The position numbers and the translations under genes were made by a program. From Epiperipatus broadwayi (taxonomy: Eukaryota; Onychophora; Udeonychophora; Euonychophora; Peripatidae): 64,000 nt of DNA. The stretch lies in the NCBI GenBank assembly GCA_028023455.1, contig JAQFVV010000547.1:312001-376000 (forward strand), written 5' to 3'. The notes under the pieces are model-generated. The model searched no databases. It saw only the letters and a program-made list of their open reading frames with translations, and was not told the DNA's origin. This document shows positions 52,981 to 64,000 of the stretch, in pieces (position 1 is the first letter of the stretch; each line of letters opens with the position of its first letter).

Positions 52981-54499
52981 TCCATATAAAAGATAAAACA
53001 GATCTCTGATGAGTCATTACATTTACTTCAAATAAAAGATGAAAATAAAATAAATTTGCTTAAAAAGTATAAAAAAATAGAAATTGTATTACTATTACTA
53101 TATTGAGCAATAAATGATAGTAAAGATATTGATCTTATTTTTTTATTTTATTTAATATAAGTTTTTTTAAAACTCACTGTTAAAAATACTTTAATTTTTT
53201 ATTTGCACCTCACATCATTGCTTCATATAGTATTATAAGCTGTAATTGAATTTTTATAAATCTTTTCTCTCTAGTATTATATACCATAGTGAAGAAAAGA
53301 AGAACAAGTGATGGTAATCATGATTTACAGAACATTAAATTGTTGAAACGTGTTAGTTGATTGATAACGGAGACTGTCAGACTAGGCAGTAATCATTGGG
53401 TATAGCTTTAATGTGAAAATCACTAAGTTGTTTATATGTAATTTATTGTTTCTAATTATTGAATTTGAACGCATTGGATGTAAATAGAAGTCTTTGATAC
53501 TAATTCAAGGTAAATCAATACTGAATTTTGGTTCTTTAAAAATTTATCAAAATGATAAAAATTTACTGCAAGAAGGGATAAACCCTACCGATTTAGAAGG
53601 GGTAAATGATTAACCAAAATAAATTGATTACATAGAATGCAAAGTTGCAATTCATATGTTATAGAGATATAATTTTTGCTGGTGTTTGTAGCAATACAAT
53701 GGATAGGCATAAATAGCAGCCCCAAGTTAAATAAGAATCTTAATTTAATTTTGAAACTTCTTGATGTTTCTGTTGCAAAGAATACAAATAAAGTATTGAA
53801 AATTTTTTGTTTCCTTTGAAATAGTTACATTAAGGGCATTATAGTTTTCGTTTTGTGTATGTTATGACTATGTATAACTCATGGCAAAATAGATTGCCCT
53901 GTGGAAGTGCATGGGTTTTTGGTGTGACTAGGATTGGATAGAGTTATTGGGGCTTGGTGGACCTGGGCCTCGGACCTTATTGCCTGTTGTGGTAGTTGGC
54001 AAAATGCTGAATGGCTGCCTATTCGGATAAAGCAATTGGATCTTCATCTTGGGATCCAAGGTGCGGTAATCATGAGGCTTCTAAGATGCTCATTTGGGAC
54101 TGGATCATATTGATCAATGCACAAATAGATGTTAAATATGATTGGTAATACCCTTATATAGATATAATTGTTACGAAATGTATAGCCTAGTATAATGAAA
54201 TGAATAATTTGTTATACTTATAAAATTAAATGCTTTGCCAGTTGTAACAGGAAAGTAGACCCAAAATAATCTGTAATCTTTTGATCAATAAAGATTGCTC
54301 TTGAAACATATATTACTATTATAATATTATATAAATATTTTTGTAAAATTAGAATTGTATACTTTATTGTTTTAGATGTCTTTAATAATTATAGTCATTT
54401 TTCTTCTAAGTAGACTTACATTTTTCTTTAGGTTTATTAATGATATGTTGTTGTTGTTGTTATTGTTATTATTATTGTTGTTATTGTTAACAGGAAATC
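52981..54499. other. AT-rich DNA with a GC-richer island
   Basis: The stretch 53880-54120 is clearly less AT-rich but has no open frame or polymerase III boxes that I can name. A (TTG/TTA)n tract follows at 54447-54490. Confidence 0.4.
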
Positions 54500-56432
54500 T
54501 TATTATCGTAAATTCTAATTTAAAACACATAATATCTTTTTTTTATAATAATTTTATTAACTTCAGCAGATTGGCTAAACATGTTAATAAAAGAAATTTA
54601 CAAAATTATATTAAAAAGAAAATGGTTTTAATATTTCTTCTAATCTGAAAGAACCTTGGGATTTCATTAATAACTCTGGCTTAGGTAAGAAAAGAGTTCA
54701 GTCATTCATGATTCCACATTAAATGCAAATGATTTTTCCAAGCTTTTTATTGCGTTATATTCAGCAGGAATCTATAGCATCTTCAAAAAATACATTACCT
54801 TGTCATTCTCCTATTATTCATTATATGATTATATTTCTAAGGACGATATTATTGTAAGTCATCAAAATGATTTAAAGCTCATTCTAACTTAGGCTACAAT
54901 AATATTCCTTCTTTTAGTTATTTCTTTATTGCAGCACCTTTTGTTTTTATTTTTAATTTATCACTTAATTTTTGTATTTTTTCTAAGATTTTTAAATGGG
55001 CCCAAATAATCTCAACTTTTAAAAATGAATTTAGGAATTGTGTTAATAACTATAAGCCTATTTCTATCTTACACACCATTGCTCAAATAATTAAGACGTA
55101 TATTTATAATAAAACTATTTATTTCAGATGTTAATAAAACTATTTCTTTTTCATAACATGTATTTATTCCTAATAGAGGAAGGGAAACTAATTTGCTTAT
55201 TGGGGATTAGCAGAGACTTAACGTTATTAATTTTGATTTACTGAAAGGCTTTAATAAAGTAGACCACATCATTCTCTTTCACAAATTACAAAAAAAATGA
55301 GATTTTTTTAACTAAAGATATTTATAGGTTTAATTTTTTCTTTATAATTGTATGATATATGTTAAATTCAACAATAGTTGCTTCTTTAATTTGAAGTGTA
55401 ATTTAAATGTATCTCAAGTAATATTTTAGCACCCATACTTTTTAACATTTATATCAATGACCACAAGAATTGTCTAAAAATCATATATTTCATGCTATAC
55501 TTATAACTGTAAAATGTTTACAACAATCTCATCAGTGATTGATTTCATTCTCCTTTGGAAAGGTATTGATAACTTTAGTGCCTATTGTGATCAAAATAAT
55601 ATATCAATTTACTTTCCCTTGTTTCATTATCTAAGAAATCCGAGGTTTTACATTTATTTTATTTTATTAATTCTCACAAATTTAATCCTACTGAATGCCA
55701 AAAAAATAGGAGTCTTATTTTCTGATAATGGATCTTTTCTTTGTCATGTTGAAATGATTATTAGCAATGCTTTTAAAATCATGGGCACCATTTTTAGGTA
55801 TGATTACTATTTTAGTGATGATATAAAATTCAAATTATTTTTGCCATTGGTTCTTATCATCATTGAATATTGTTCAATTATTTGAAATCCTAACTCTAAA
55901 TAAGAATGTAGTTTATTGTAATCACGGTTTAATAATTTTCCAAATATGTTTTTTCTGGAAAATAAAGTTGATATTCATTTTCTTCTAGATGAAAATATAA
56001 CTATCTTAAACTTCTTTTCAAAATTATAAAACCACATACTACTCTATCTGATATAATTTCAACTATTACAATTAGGTCTCACGAGCATGTTACTCATTCT
56101 GCTTTACTCTGTTTTATTCAACTTTTTCATTTCAATAGGGTTACGTTTTTTTTCATTTAGTCAGGCTATCCCCATTTTCTAATCTCATTTTTATTACTAT
56201 TAATCATTTCAATTTAGATGTTAAAATATTTTAAATTTCAATGCCATTGTTAATTAATTAAAATTTGTTTTATATTTATATTATTATTTTACTTTGCTTG
56301 GTACTTCCTTTTATTATTATATAATATTCACTGTGAATATTTCCCTGGCTATTTTTATGAGAAATCTGTAATCAGCTATAAGCTGTTGTTTTTCACTTAA
56401 ATAAATAATTTGTATTATTATTATTATTATAC
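54500..56432 (+). pseudogene. Highly degenerate second non-LTR retrotransposon
   Basis: Plus-strand fragments in several frames follow the order of a Jockey/CR1-type reverse transcriptase. A pre-RT piece (KEPWDFINNSGLGKKRV near 54650) comes first, then NYKPISILHTIAQIIKTYIY near 55050. VFIPNRGRETNLLIGD follows near 55170, then VINFDLLKGFNKVDHIILFHKL (first catalytic D region, shown in part) near 55230, SILAPILFNIYIND near 55430 and a degraded palm end to 55885. The element ends with a TTAAATAAATAA motif and an (ATT)n tail at 56432. Frameshifts and stops are too many to list; it is much older than the RTE copy. The 123-residue frame at 55514-55885 is a surviving piece. Confidence 0.75.
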
Positions 56433-56746
56433 TTTAAGAAAAAAACATATTGACATTTATTGCATAAGAAGATTGTTACCTAGTCAAATTGTTATAAAAA
56501 ATACAATAATAATAACTAAAAACAATAGTGTAAAATTGTAATTTAATTAAAATATATTTATTAAGTAGTAAGCTATATATTTTCTTTGTTTCTCTTTTTA
56601 ATTGTTTATAACATAAAATGGAGCTTAGTGCTGTTGTAATGTTTTATGGTTTATATACTCTGACTCAAATTTATTTACTATTATATTTTTTCCTTCTAAA
56701 TATTTATAACTTAAAAATGTTTTTTAAATTCTTTTGATTACTCTAG

Positions 56747-57234
56747 CTTGCTGTGTGTGGCAATATATATAGTGAGTTTTGGCTGTTTTAATAACAGTTA
56801 TAAGCAAGCATAAGAAATGGTGATCATGTGATGTTTATTGGCTTAAGACCAATCCTGCCTAATAGGATAGTGGTGGCCATGGTTATTAAAGAACCAAAGA
56901 CACCAAAATGTATAGATACTGAACTGGTTTCAGACCTATATGACTTTATAGGCTATTGAGCTTGGATTGAAAATATTAAGGTGTTTACAATTTAAGACTT
57001 ATAGTTTTGTAGTTAAGTGGAGATAAAAGGTGGTTGCTAGAGGGTTGCATTAGATCCTAAGGTCTATGTGCAGTGATCTCATATTCAAGGTTCCTTACTA
57101 ATGAAGGCCACAAGCCAAAAACTTGTCTGGGGATATTGGATGAGGAGGCACTAGATGGGGATTTATGCACAAGCCTTCTGGGCTACCTTGCCATGTGTGG
57201 AAATATATATAGTGAGTTTTGCCTGTTTTAATAA
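56747..57234 (+). repeat. 440-bp block between 48-bp direct repeats
   Basis: CTTGC(T/C)(G/A)TGTGTGG(C/A) plus AATATATATAGTGAGTTTTG occurs at 56747-56794 and 57187-57234 with four or five differences. The enclosed DNA is GC-richer than its surroundings and has no ORF. It could be a small LTR-like or retroposed insertion, or one and a bit units of a tandem duplication. Confidence 0.7.
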
Positions 57235-59768
57235 ATTTAATATAATTGCTTGAAATTTGATATACAACTAATTAATACTGGACTAATCCAATTATGACAC
57301 TAATCATTTCAACAGGTCACCTAAATTCTTACATATGAAACAGAAAGCAGGAAAATATTAAAATAGTCAGTATTTTCCTGTATCAAAGTTAAAAATTCCT
57401 TTTAGAACATTCATTTGTTTTAAATGAGGGTCACAAGAGGGCAGCATAGAGATATTTTTCTTTCAATTTAATAACATTTTTATAACATTTTAAAATCAAT
57501 ATTTAATAGATTTAAGTTCAAGATAATTTCAAATTTTGTACATTTTTAAAAATATCTATGAATGTCACATTAATATTTTTAATCAGTGATTTAGTTTAGT
57601 AGATGTAGAAGTGGGGAGAATGCTTTAAATAGTGCTTGTGAGTTTTAAAAATAGAAGAAAAAATGTCAACAATTTTAATCAGAATAGTTAGTTACTAATT
57701 TTTTTATACATATATAATTTTGTACAAATCCTAAATATGATATATACATAAAGGGCATACATATTAATTTACAACAGAAATATCTAATGATATATACACT
57801 ATATGAGTGGAATTGATGTAAAGTAAAATTAAATATGTTAAGTGAAGTTCATTAACAATATGGCTTTGGTAAGCCTCTTTTTTTGCAAAAAATAAAAATT
57901 TCCAATCAAAGCAAAAATGTCAAAAACATTTTGCTTAAAAGAATATTGCATATTTTTGAATCACTTATATACACATAAATTATTGTATACACATACTAAA
58001 TATGATATATATTTATCTATATTGGTATGTTTAGATGGTTACTGGTTTCTAATGGTTATATATATATATATTTTAACCGACAACCCCGTTCTTCCATCCT
58101 ACCCAATGCTAGTCAACAAGAATTAAATAAAATAGATATTCAAAAATGGATGTGTGGGCCACACAGTAGACTAGATGGGAATACTATGGCTGTCTAATCA
58201 CCATAACACTTGCAGATAATATTTAAATACTATCTACCAAATAAGAATTCGAATGAATTATATAAGTATTATTTCATAGACGCAATTTTGAAATATTGCA
58301 TGTATATGATTTATGAAAAATGAATTGAAATTTTTCTAGTGGCCATTGTCTCTTGAGTAAGATCTATAAAAAATATATGGTAAATATATATTTATGAGCA
58401 TCAGTTGATAGCTGACCTCAAGCTCCAGACTCACAATTACAGTGAGAATTATACTTTCCCTACTTTTACTGTCTCATGAGGTGCCTGACCAAAGCTAGCT
58501 CATTCTCAGGGTTGGGAGGAAAATCTATCAGATGAATGGAGATAAAAAAAATGTGGATTTGAAAGTAACATATAATGAACTCATAAATGTGTCTATTCAC
58601 ATCAGACATATTTGAATAATTTGCACTTTATTTGGCAGGTAAAGCAATAGGAGAATATAAACAATAAACAATAGGTAACTTCAATGCCAAGGTAAATATA
58701 TATAAAATTTTATTATTGATATTTTAACATAATATTTATAAAATCAAATCATATCATTCCCAGCTAAAAATATAATAAACCCCGAACCATAAATGAAATA
58801 ATAATATAAAAAACTTAAATGTAGAACAAATAAATATTAATTTATATAAAAAAAAATTTATATACAGTTATATGCAATAGCTTAATACTATGAACTAATC
58901 AAATAGAATCATTATGAGAGCAGCTATTCTGAGTTATATATATAAAAAATACAAAGTTCATGTTACCTAATGAACCCTGGGGTTTGGATTAGAATATAGT
59001 CAATCACATAGTGTAACTGATTGAATTCCATGGTCCTGAAGTACTTGAAGTTTGCTTTATGAGAGTGTGATATTGTTTCTTTTTGTAAAGTCCGGCATTT
59101 CGGTGTATTTGGATTATGGATAAGATGCGATTTAAGTTCTCGATGATGTAGGTTTCCAAAATGAATTTATTCATACTTTTGAGACATGATTCTCCCCCAT
59201 TTTGTCCTTTGTTAGATAGTACTGATTACTGATGAGGTTCCCAGGTTCTTCTGCAGGCAGGCAATGTGTAGCATCAGTTTCTTATCAGCAGCGGATGGTG
59301 AAGCTCTTCACATATTGGCAATTACCACATCATTTTAAACATTGGCATTAATATATCTACAGTTCTCTCCTGCTCAGCTGTTTCAATCTAACTGTCCTTA
59401 ACTGCCCTGTCCACTTTCCAAGCAAAGAATTTTTATCGGATCTCCAATCTATTTCCTTTCTTGAATACTGTTTCTTTTATAAAAAATATTTCTTTTTTTC
59501 TTTCTTTAACATTTCCTTACATTTCCTTTGTCTTTTGGTGCCATCATTCCTGGTCTTTTTAATTCACAATACATTCCTTAGCTTTTTCAGAATTTTCCTT
59601 TTTTAAAATAATTAATGATTGCTATACAACCCAGAATTACTTGGAGGCATATACAATATTTCTTTTCACTACCCTCATTGATTTCAGATATGATTGAAAC
59701 AAAAATCTATATTTGAGACAATCTTAAACAATTTTAACGGTCAATGAAAAAGCCTTAAACATATCCAC
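57235..59768. other. AT-rich DNA, no gene recognised
   Basis: Frame 57917-58126 spans a (TA)n run and is not credible. A patch at 58400-58540 is GC-richer without a recognised family. Confidence 0.4.
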
Positions 59769-59783
59769 ACTACACGGGCGCCA
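59769..59783 (-). other. Candidate primer-binding site (TGGCGCCC)
   Basis: On the minus strand, directly after the end of the 2-kb repeat, TGGCGCCCGTGTAG is found. TGGCGCCC is the 3'-end complement of a lysine tRNA used as primer by many LTR retroelements. Copy 1 has the degraded TGGAGCCC at the same place. Confidence 0.45.
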
Positions 59784-61896
59784 TCTAGGCATTGGAACCT
59801 AGAAAAATTTATATAGTAGGCAGATATGTAAGTTAAGATTCAAAAAAAAATTATATATTATTCTGACCATTTGCCCAATGTCACTAGCTCATAGAGTAGC
59901 AGAGATCTAAACATTAATATTTAAAACAATAAAATAAAAGAAGCCACTGCCAGTAATTAACACACAAATAGATTTTATTAACGCACATTTAAAATTGAGG
60001 AATAAATTTATTTTAACATTAATAATTTTTTTTAATTTTAAATTCAAATTACTATTTAAATAGACCGCACAGATGGATATTTAAATTATATTTTACTTTA
60101 GCATGACGAGCATAGATAGTCTACATAGATTTTTTTTCACTTAAAAACTTATCAAAACATTCATTCAATCTCAGACTAAAAGTTCATAGCCAACCCAATG
60201 TCAGCTTCCAGATATATATTTGCAACTAATGCAATATGAAGATGCTAGCATAAAACCACGCCGACAGGAATGGGCATCTGACAGCGTGATATTATTTGAA
60301 AGAAATGATCCATGTCTAGATCAGGAAAGGGCATCTGTTAGACTAAGGAATCATGTATATATATTTTTTTTATTTTAAAGAGTGCTACGTATGGGGAAAA
60401 GCGGTCTTTCTGCCGTCTTATAAATCCCTGTCCATAGAGCTAGAAGGGGTCAATGGCGCAGGAAATACATCTGCCACCATTTCAACGATATGACTGCCTC
60501 TTTGGGGTCATGCATTCAGTTGGGCACATTGCTCTGTATGCTAAACACGCTTCACATTACATTAATATAAACACCCATATATCCTTCCACAAGCATTGCC
60601 CTAACTACGAAACAAATAGCCTGAAACTAAAATCCTTTAAATTAAACATAAACGAATTTAAACAGTTATTACTCTTTATCCATGCAGCTATCTACACCCA
60701 ACTTTAATTTAATACATTTTATTTAACAGATAGAAATAAATAACCTAGTTAAACACAAACATAAATAATTAAATAAAAAAAACACCCATATATCCTTCCA
60801 CAAGCATTGCCCTAACTACGAAACAAATAGCCTGAAACTAAAATCCCTTAAATTAAACATAAACGAATTTAAACAGTTATTACTCTTTATCCATGCAGCT
60901 ATCTACACCCAACTTTAATTTAATACATTTTATTTAACAGATAGAAATAAATAACCTAGTTAAACACAAACATAAATAATTAAATAAAAAAAAATGGAAA
61001 TGATTGAAATAGCAAACGTATATTTATAATTGATTTAGAGTTCTATTCTTGGTCAGATAAAAGTACATTCATTTATATTACTTTTTTTTTTGGGATTGAT
61101 TACTTATTGACGTTATACGGTAATTATTTAAAAGAAAGTTCAATTGGCAAAAGTTTATACTTTACAGATTCTGAGGTCCATCTTCGTGATCAGTTATATA
61201 GATTGTTTGTTTTTCCTTTTTAAAAACGAAGCCGCTACTTGCCATTCCTTTTTGGTCCCTAACTGTCATAGGGAGGTCTCAGCTGGTTGTCCGGAAAATT
61301 TAATTTTATTGCAGACTTCCACATTGTGAAAATCTGCAATATAGCTAGTTATAATGACATATTCATAGTCAGCTCTCAGATAACAATTATAATAATAATC
61401 TGGCTTTTATATTTTTATTAGTCTCTTATCATACAATCTTTGGATTCAAACAGCAAGATGTCACTAATCCTCTGGTGTTTCAATTACAGTCCGTGCTGAC
61501 ATTTCTGGTGTTTGCATTGGTCATTTAATTTCTTTGTACTCTCTTATCTGACCATTTAATTTATTTTAAATGCTTCAGGGCTAGTTTGCTTTTGAACAAT
61601 CATTTAATTAATAAGACAATCATTTCCATTTTCTAAGATTATAGAAATCAACATTATTTATATTTTTACATATCAATCTTTATTATATTCTTACTTTTTT
61701 TATAACAAAAAAAAATACTTTCAAATATTTTTATTTTTTAAAATAGTTTTTAAAGTTGTCCATCATGCGATCTATATATATTAAACAACTTTAAATTTTC
61801 AGTTTTTTAAGTTTTTTTCTTTTTAATAAATCAAATTTTATTTACGATCTTTTTATTTTCATTTTAAAATAATGTAACGGCATATATTCCGTTACA
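59784..61896 (-). repeat. LTR-like 2-kb repeat, copy 2
   Basis: Collinear with 2151-4136. On the minus strand it begins TGTAACGG at 61896, where a short inverted TGTAACGG/CCGTTACA occurs, and ends at the candidate primer-binding site. It carries a private 211-bp tandem duplication. It is not obviously the LTR of the neighbouring Ty3/gypsy fragment, whose own 3' LTR start at 62199 has a different sequence. Confidence 0.55.
60570..60991 (+). repeat. 211-bp near-perfect tandem duplication
   Basis: 60570-60780 and 60781-60991 are almost identical (one substitution in the ATCCTTTAA/ATCCCTTAA stretch and a slightly longer A-run seen). It is absent from copy 1, so it is recent or an assembly artefact. 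Confidence 0.9.
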
Positions 61897-62041
61897 CAGT
61901 ATACATAAAAAAATATTTGCGCACAACTGTATTTTTCAAATTTATAACATTTTAAAAATAAAACATTCTAAAATAAATAATTACACTTAATTAATCCCTT
62001 CCCTATTTGTTTTCTTTTAAAAAAAGATTCCAAATTGATTC

Positions 62042-62048
<7 letters not shown>

Positions 62049-62077
<29 letters not shown>
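62049..62077. repeat. (TA)n microsatellite
   Basis: Uninterrupted TA run. Confidence 0.95.
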
Positions 62078-62080
<3 letters not shown>

Positions 62081-62167
62081 TAATTCCTTATACATTTTTA
62101 ACCTCTTAATGACAGCTTAAATGAGTATATGTATTAAGGGTAATATGTTTGTGTTATTTAACTTTCT

Positions 62168-62199
62168 TGTAACAGGGTTTGAACCCAGCTACTGTTACA
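62168..62199 (-). other. Start of Ty3/gypsy 3' LTR (hairpin end)
   Basis: Minus strand: a G-run (CAGGGGGGCAT, polypurine tract) is followed by TGTAACAGTAGCTGGG, which ends in CCCTGTTACA. The TGTAACAG/CTGTTACA pair can form a hairpin. The rest of the LTR to the left is not delimited. Confidence 0.5.
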
Positions 62200-62279
62200 A
62201 TGCCCCCCTGTTGGAAAGTCTTCAAAATGAGGTATACTTATTTTGAGGTCTAAAATAAGAACTCCATCATCTTACGAGT

Positions 62280-63805
62280 TTTAAAGCTTTAGCATCGTAG
62301 GACCATTTTACCTCCGACCCTGTGTCCACCCAAAATGCATTATTTCCCTGTCACTGTACAATAGTGAATGTACCCTCAAATAAATTACAAAACTTACAGC
62401 AGACAAATTTTCCTTTGTCATTACATGTGGTGTTTTCACCATCACCTTGTCCCCTATTTAGAATTGGTGCCAGGTACCTGCTGATCTTTTATTTTTATTT
62501 TGACTCCTTTTAATGAGTGTCTGGTAAACTTGAGCTCTATTGGCTTCTACATCTATTGGTAGTTCGTCCAACCCCAGCAAGGGTTTTTTTATCAATTGAG
62601 GAACATGTTTCCCTAAATGCAGCCATATGGGGGCAAACCGGGTCGATTCATTGACTGACCAATTAATATAATCGATGACCTGTGGAACTTGCTTGACCCA
62701 CCCTTGATGGTTCATTGGGAGATATGTTCTAAATAACTGCCCTAATTCCCGCATAACCCTCTCACATGGGTTCGATTGTGGATTGTGGATGGACATCAAG
62801 ATGTGCTTAATTCCTTGTCATTGTATCCATCTACGCCATTCCCCTGACATGAAAGGAGTGCCAAGATCTGATAACAAAATGTTTGGTTTTGCCTCAGTGG
62901 GAAAGTGGTTATTTTCTAGCATTTTTATAGTGTTCTTAGTATTTGCCTGGAATATCAGGTATGTGGCTACAAATTTCAAGAATAGATCATAGACCACGAC
63001 CAGATACTTCTTTTTGTTAAAAGCAGGCAATGGACCATAGTAATCTAAGGCCATTATCTCCCATGGCTTTGTTGAAATTATGGAAATCATGGGTATTACA
63101 TAACTCCTATTAGCTGGCTTTGCCTTTTGGCATATTTCTCACTGGCGCACCATGGCCATAATTTTAGTATGCATTCTGGGCCAATAAAACCAATCCCGGA
63201 GTAAACGCTCAGTTTTGGGTTACCATAATGATCATAGAGTTGGTGTACATGGGTGATGACAGCCTCCCTCACCTGGCATGGTAAAACAGGCTTCCACTCT
63301 TCCTGGTCCTCATGAATTTCATATTATAATATCGATTGTCTTATTCGGTATCATCCTGCCTTGTTTCTTACCCATCCTAAGTCTGTTGTCCCCTTTTCCT
63401 CTAGCTGCTCAATCAATGTCCTTAGTTGTCCATCTTCCCTTTGGCAGTGTGGTAGTTTGGCTAAATCTTGTTGTTCTACTGTTTCATTTATGTTCAGGTT
63501 CAAACTGGCAATGTACAAGTTCTTCCCATTTAAATGGCATGGCTGGGATCGAGCAGAGTTATGACTCAATATGTCTGGCACAATATTCTCTGACCCTTTG
63601 CAATATTTTACAGTGTAGTCATATTCCTGGAGGTATAGACACCATCAAATCAGCTGGCTGTTGGTGAGGTAACTGTGGTTCAAATACTCCAAGCTTTTAT
63701 GGTCAGTAATGACAACTACTTTTGATCCCAACAAGAGTGTCCTGAACTTCTGGAAGGCCCAGACAATTGCCAGGGCTTTTTTTCAGTAGTGGTATAGTGA
63801 CGCTA
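62280..63805 (-). pseudogene. Ty3/gypsy pol fragment: RNase H and integrase
   Basis: Minus strand, order RNase H then integrase, which defines Ty3/gypsy rather than copia. RNase H: TTTEKKALAIVWAFQKFR, then VVITDHKSLEYLN with the conserved TDHKSL, and a PDILSHNS linker. Integrase: a degraded zinc-finger region (ERLLRDWFYWPRM, CQKAKPANRS, first Cys lost beside a stop). The catalytic core follows, with D in MALDYYGPLP, D in LLSDLGTPF and E in PCERVMREL. A GDKVMVK C-terminal strand comes last. In-frame TGA stops (near 62815 and 63645) fit CGA-to-TGA, and at least one frameshift lies around 63270-63350. Protease and reverse transcriptase are absent: homology stops at a TAG near 63805. The element is dead. 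Confidence 0.9.
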
Positions 63806-64000
63806 TGGTCCTTTAACTCTTATAATGCATGACTCGTCTAAAAATGAGAAGATTTGACATCACTCTAAATCGGCTACTTTTTATCCCACGTATACATATG
63901 ATACGTCATTAGAAAGAAAATCAAAAGTTCTGTAAGATGGTGCCCTCTTCAGAGTTATTTTACAAGTAAAAAATCAATAAAAATGACCATATATGTCAAA
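63806..64000. other. Unassigned DNA abutting the pol fragment
   Basis: No reverse transcriptase homology continues here although it should upstream of RNase H. Either a deletion or insertion of another element cut the Ty3/gypsy copy; the window ends before this is resolved. Confidence 0.5.

Overview
This is an AT-rich (about 70% or more A+T by eye) stretch of an animal genome. There are no bacterial operons. The content is decayed retrotransposons, tRNA-derived SINEs, fold-back elements, long microsatellites and one intron-less histone H4-type frame. An AT-rich invertebrate fits best. I cannot name the phylum: RTE LINEs, tRNA SINEs, (CTAT)n arrays and hammerhead-bearing repeats occur together in several invertebrate groups.

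Layout. 1-17.5 kb: mostly featureless AT-rich DNA with an LTR-like 2-kb repeat (2.15-4.14 kb), a truncated RTE 3' end (8.06-8.27 kb), SINE-like and fold-back elements. 17.5-26.46 kb: a nested pile-up in a (TA)n tract. It holds a non-autonomous LTR element with two about 1.6-kb LTRs and a gag-like remnant, and immediately beside it a 3.0-kb head-to-head array of about 405-bp monomers. 30.5-32.35 kb: a decayed coiled-coil gag-like frame with a 48-bp tandem repeat. 33.7-34.0 kb: an open histone H4 frame carrying CpG-type arginine-to-histidine changes. 39.05-39.88 kb: a second, diverged head-to-head array of 413-bp monomers. 47.07-49.48 kb: a 5'-truncated RTE LINE with a 9-bp target duplication. 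49.83-50.08 kb: a (CTAT)n array. 50-53 kb: a fold-back element and SINEs. 54.5-56.4 kb: a very degenerate second non-LTR retrotransposon. 59.78-61.9 kb: a second copy of the 2-kb LTR-like repeat. 62.2-63.8 kb: a decayed Ty3/gypsy pol 3' half (RNase H, integrase) on the minus strand.

The most notable result is that the monomers of both arrays contain a complete hammerhead ribozyme motif. It has a CTGATGA core, GAAA, a two-segment stem I with an internal loop, and a very short palindromic stem III typical of dimeric hammerheads. The two array families differ in sequence, but their stem I distal helix and stem III change in a compensated way. Eleven copies are visible: seven full-length with an intact core and stems, one full-length with a stem II mismatch, one full-length with the catalytic G8 mutated, and two truncated. 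All four outer ends of the two arrays fall at CA|TAAAT sites of the monomer and abut (TA)n. This suggests retrozyme-like, non-autonomous elements inserted by primed reverse transcription at TA tracts, probably using Penelope-type machinery (inference).

No undamaged protein-coding gene of certain function is present. The H4 frame is open but probably decaying.
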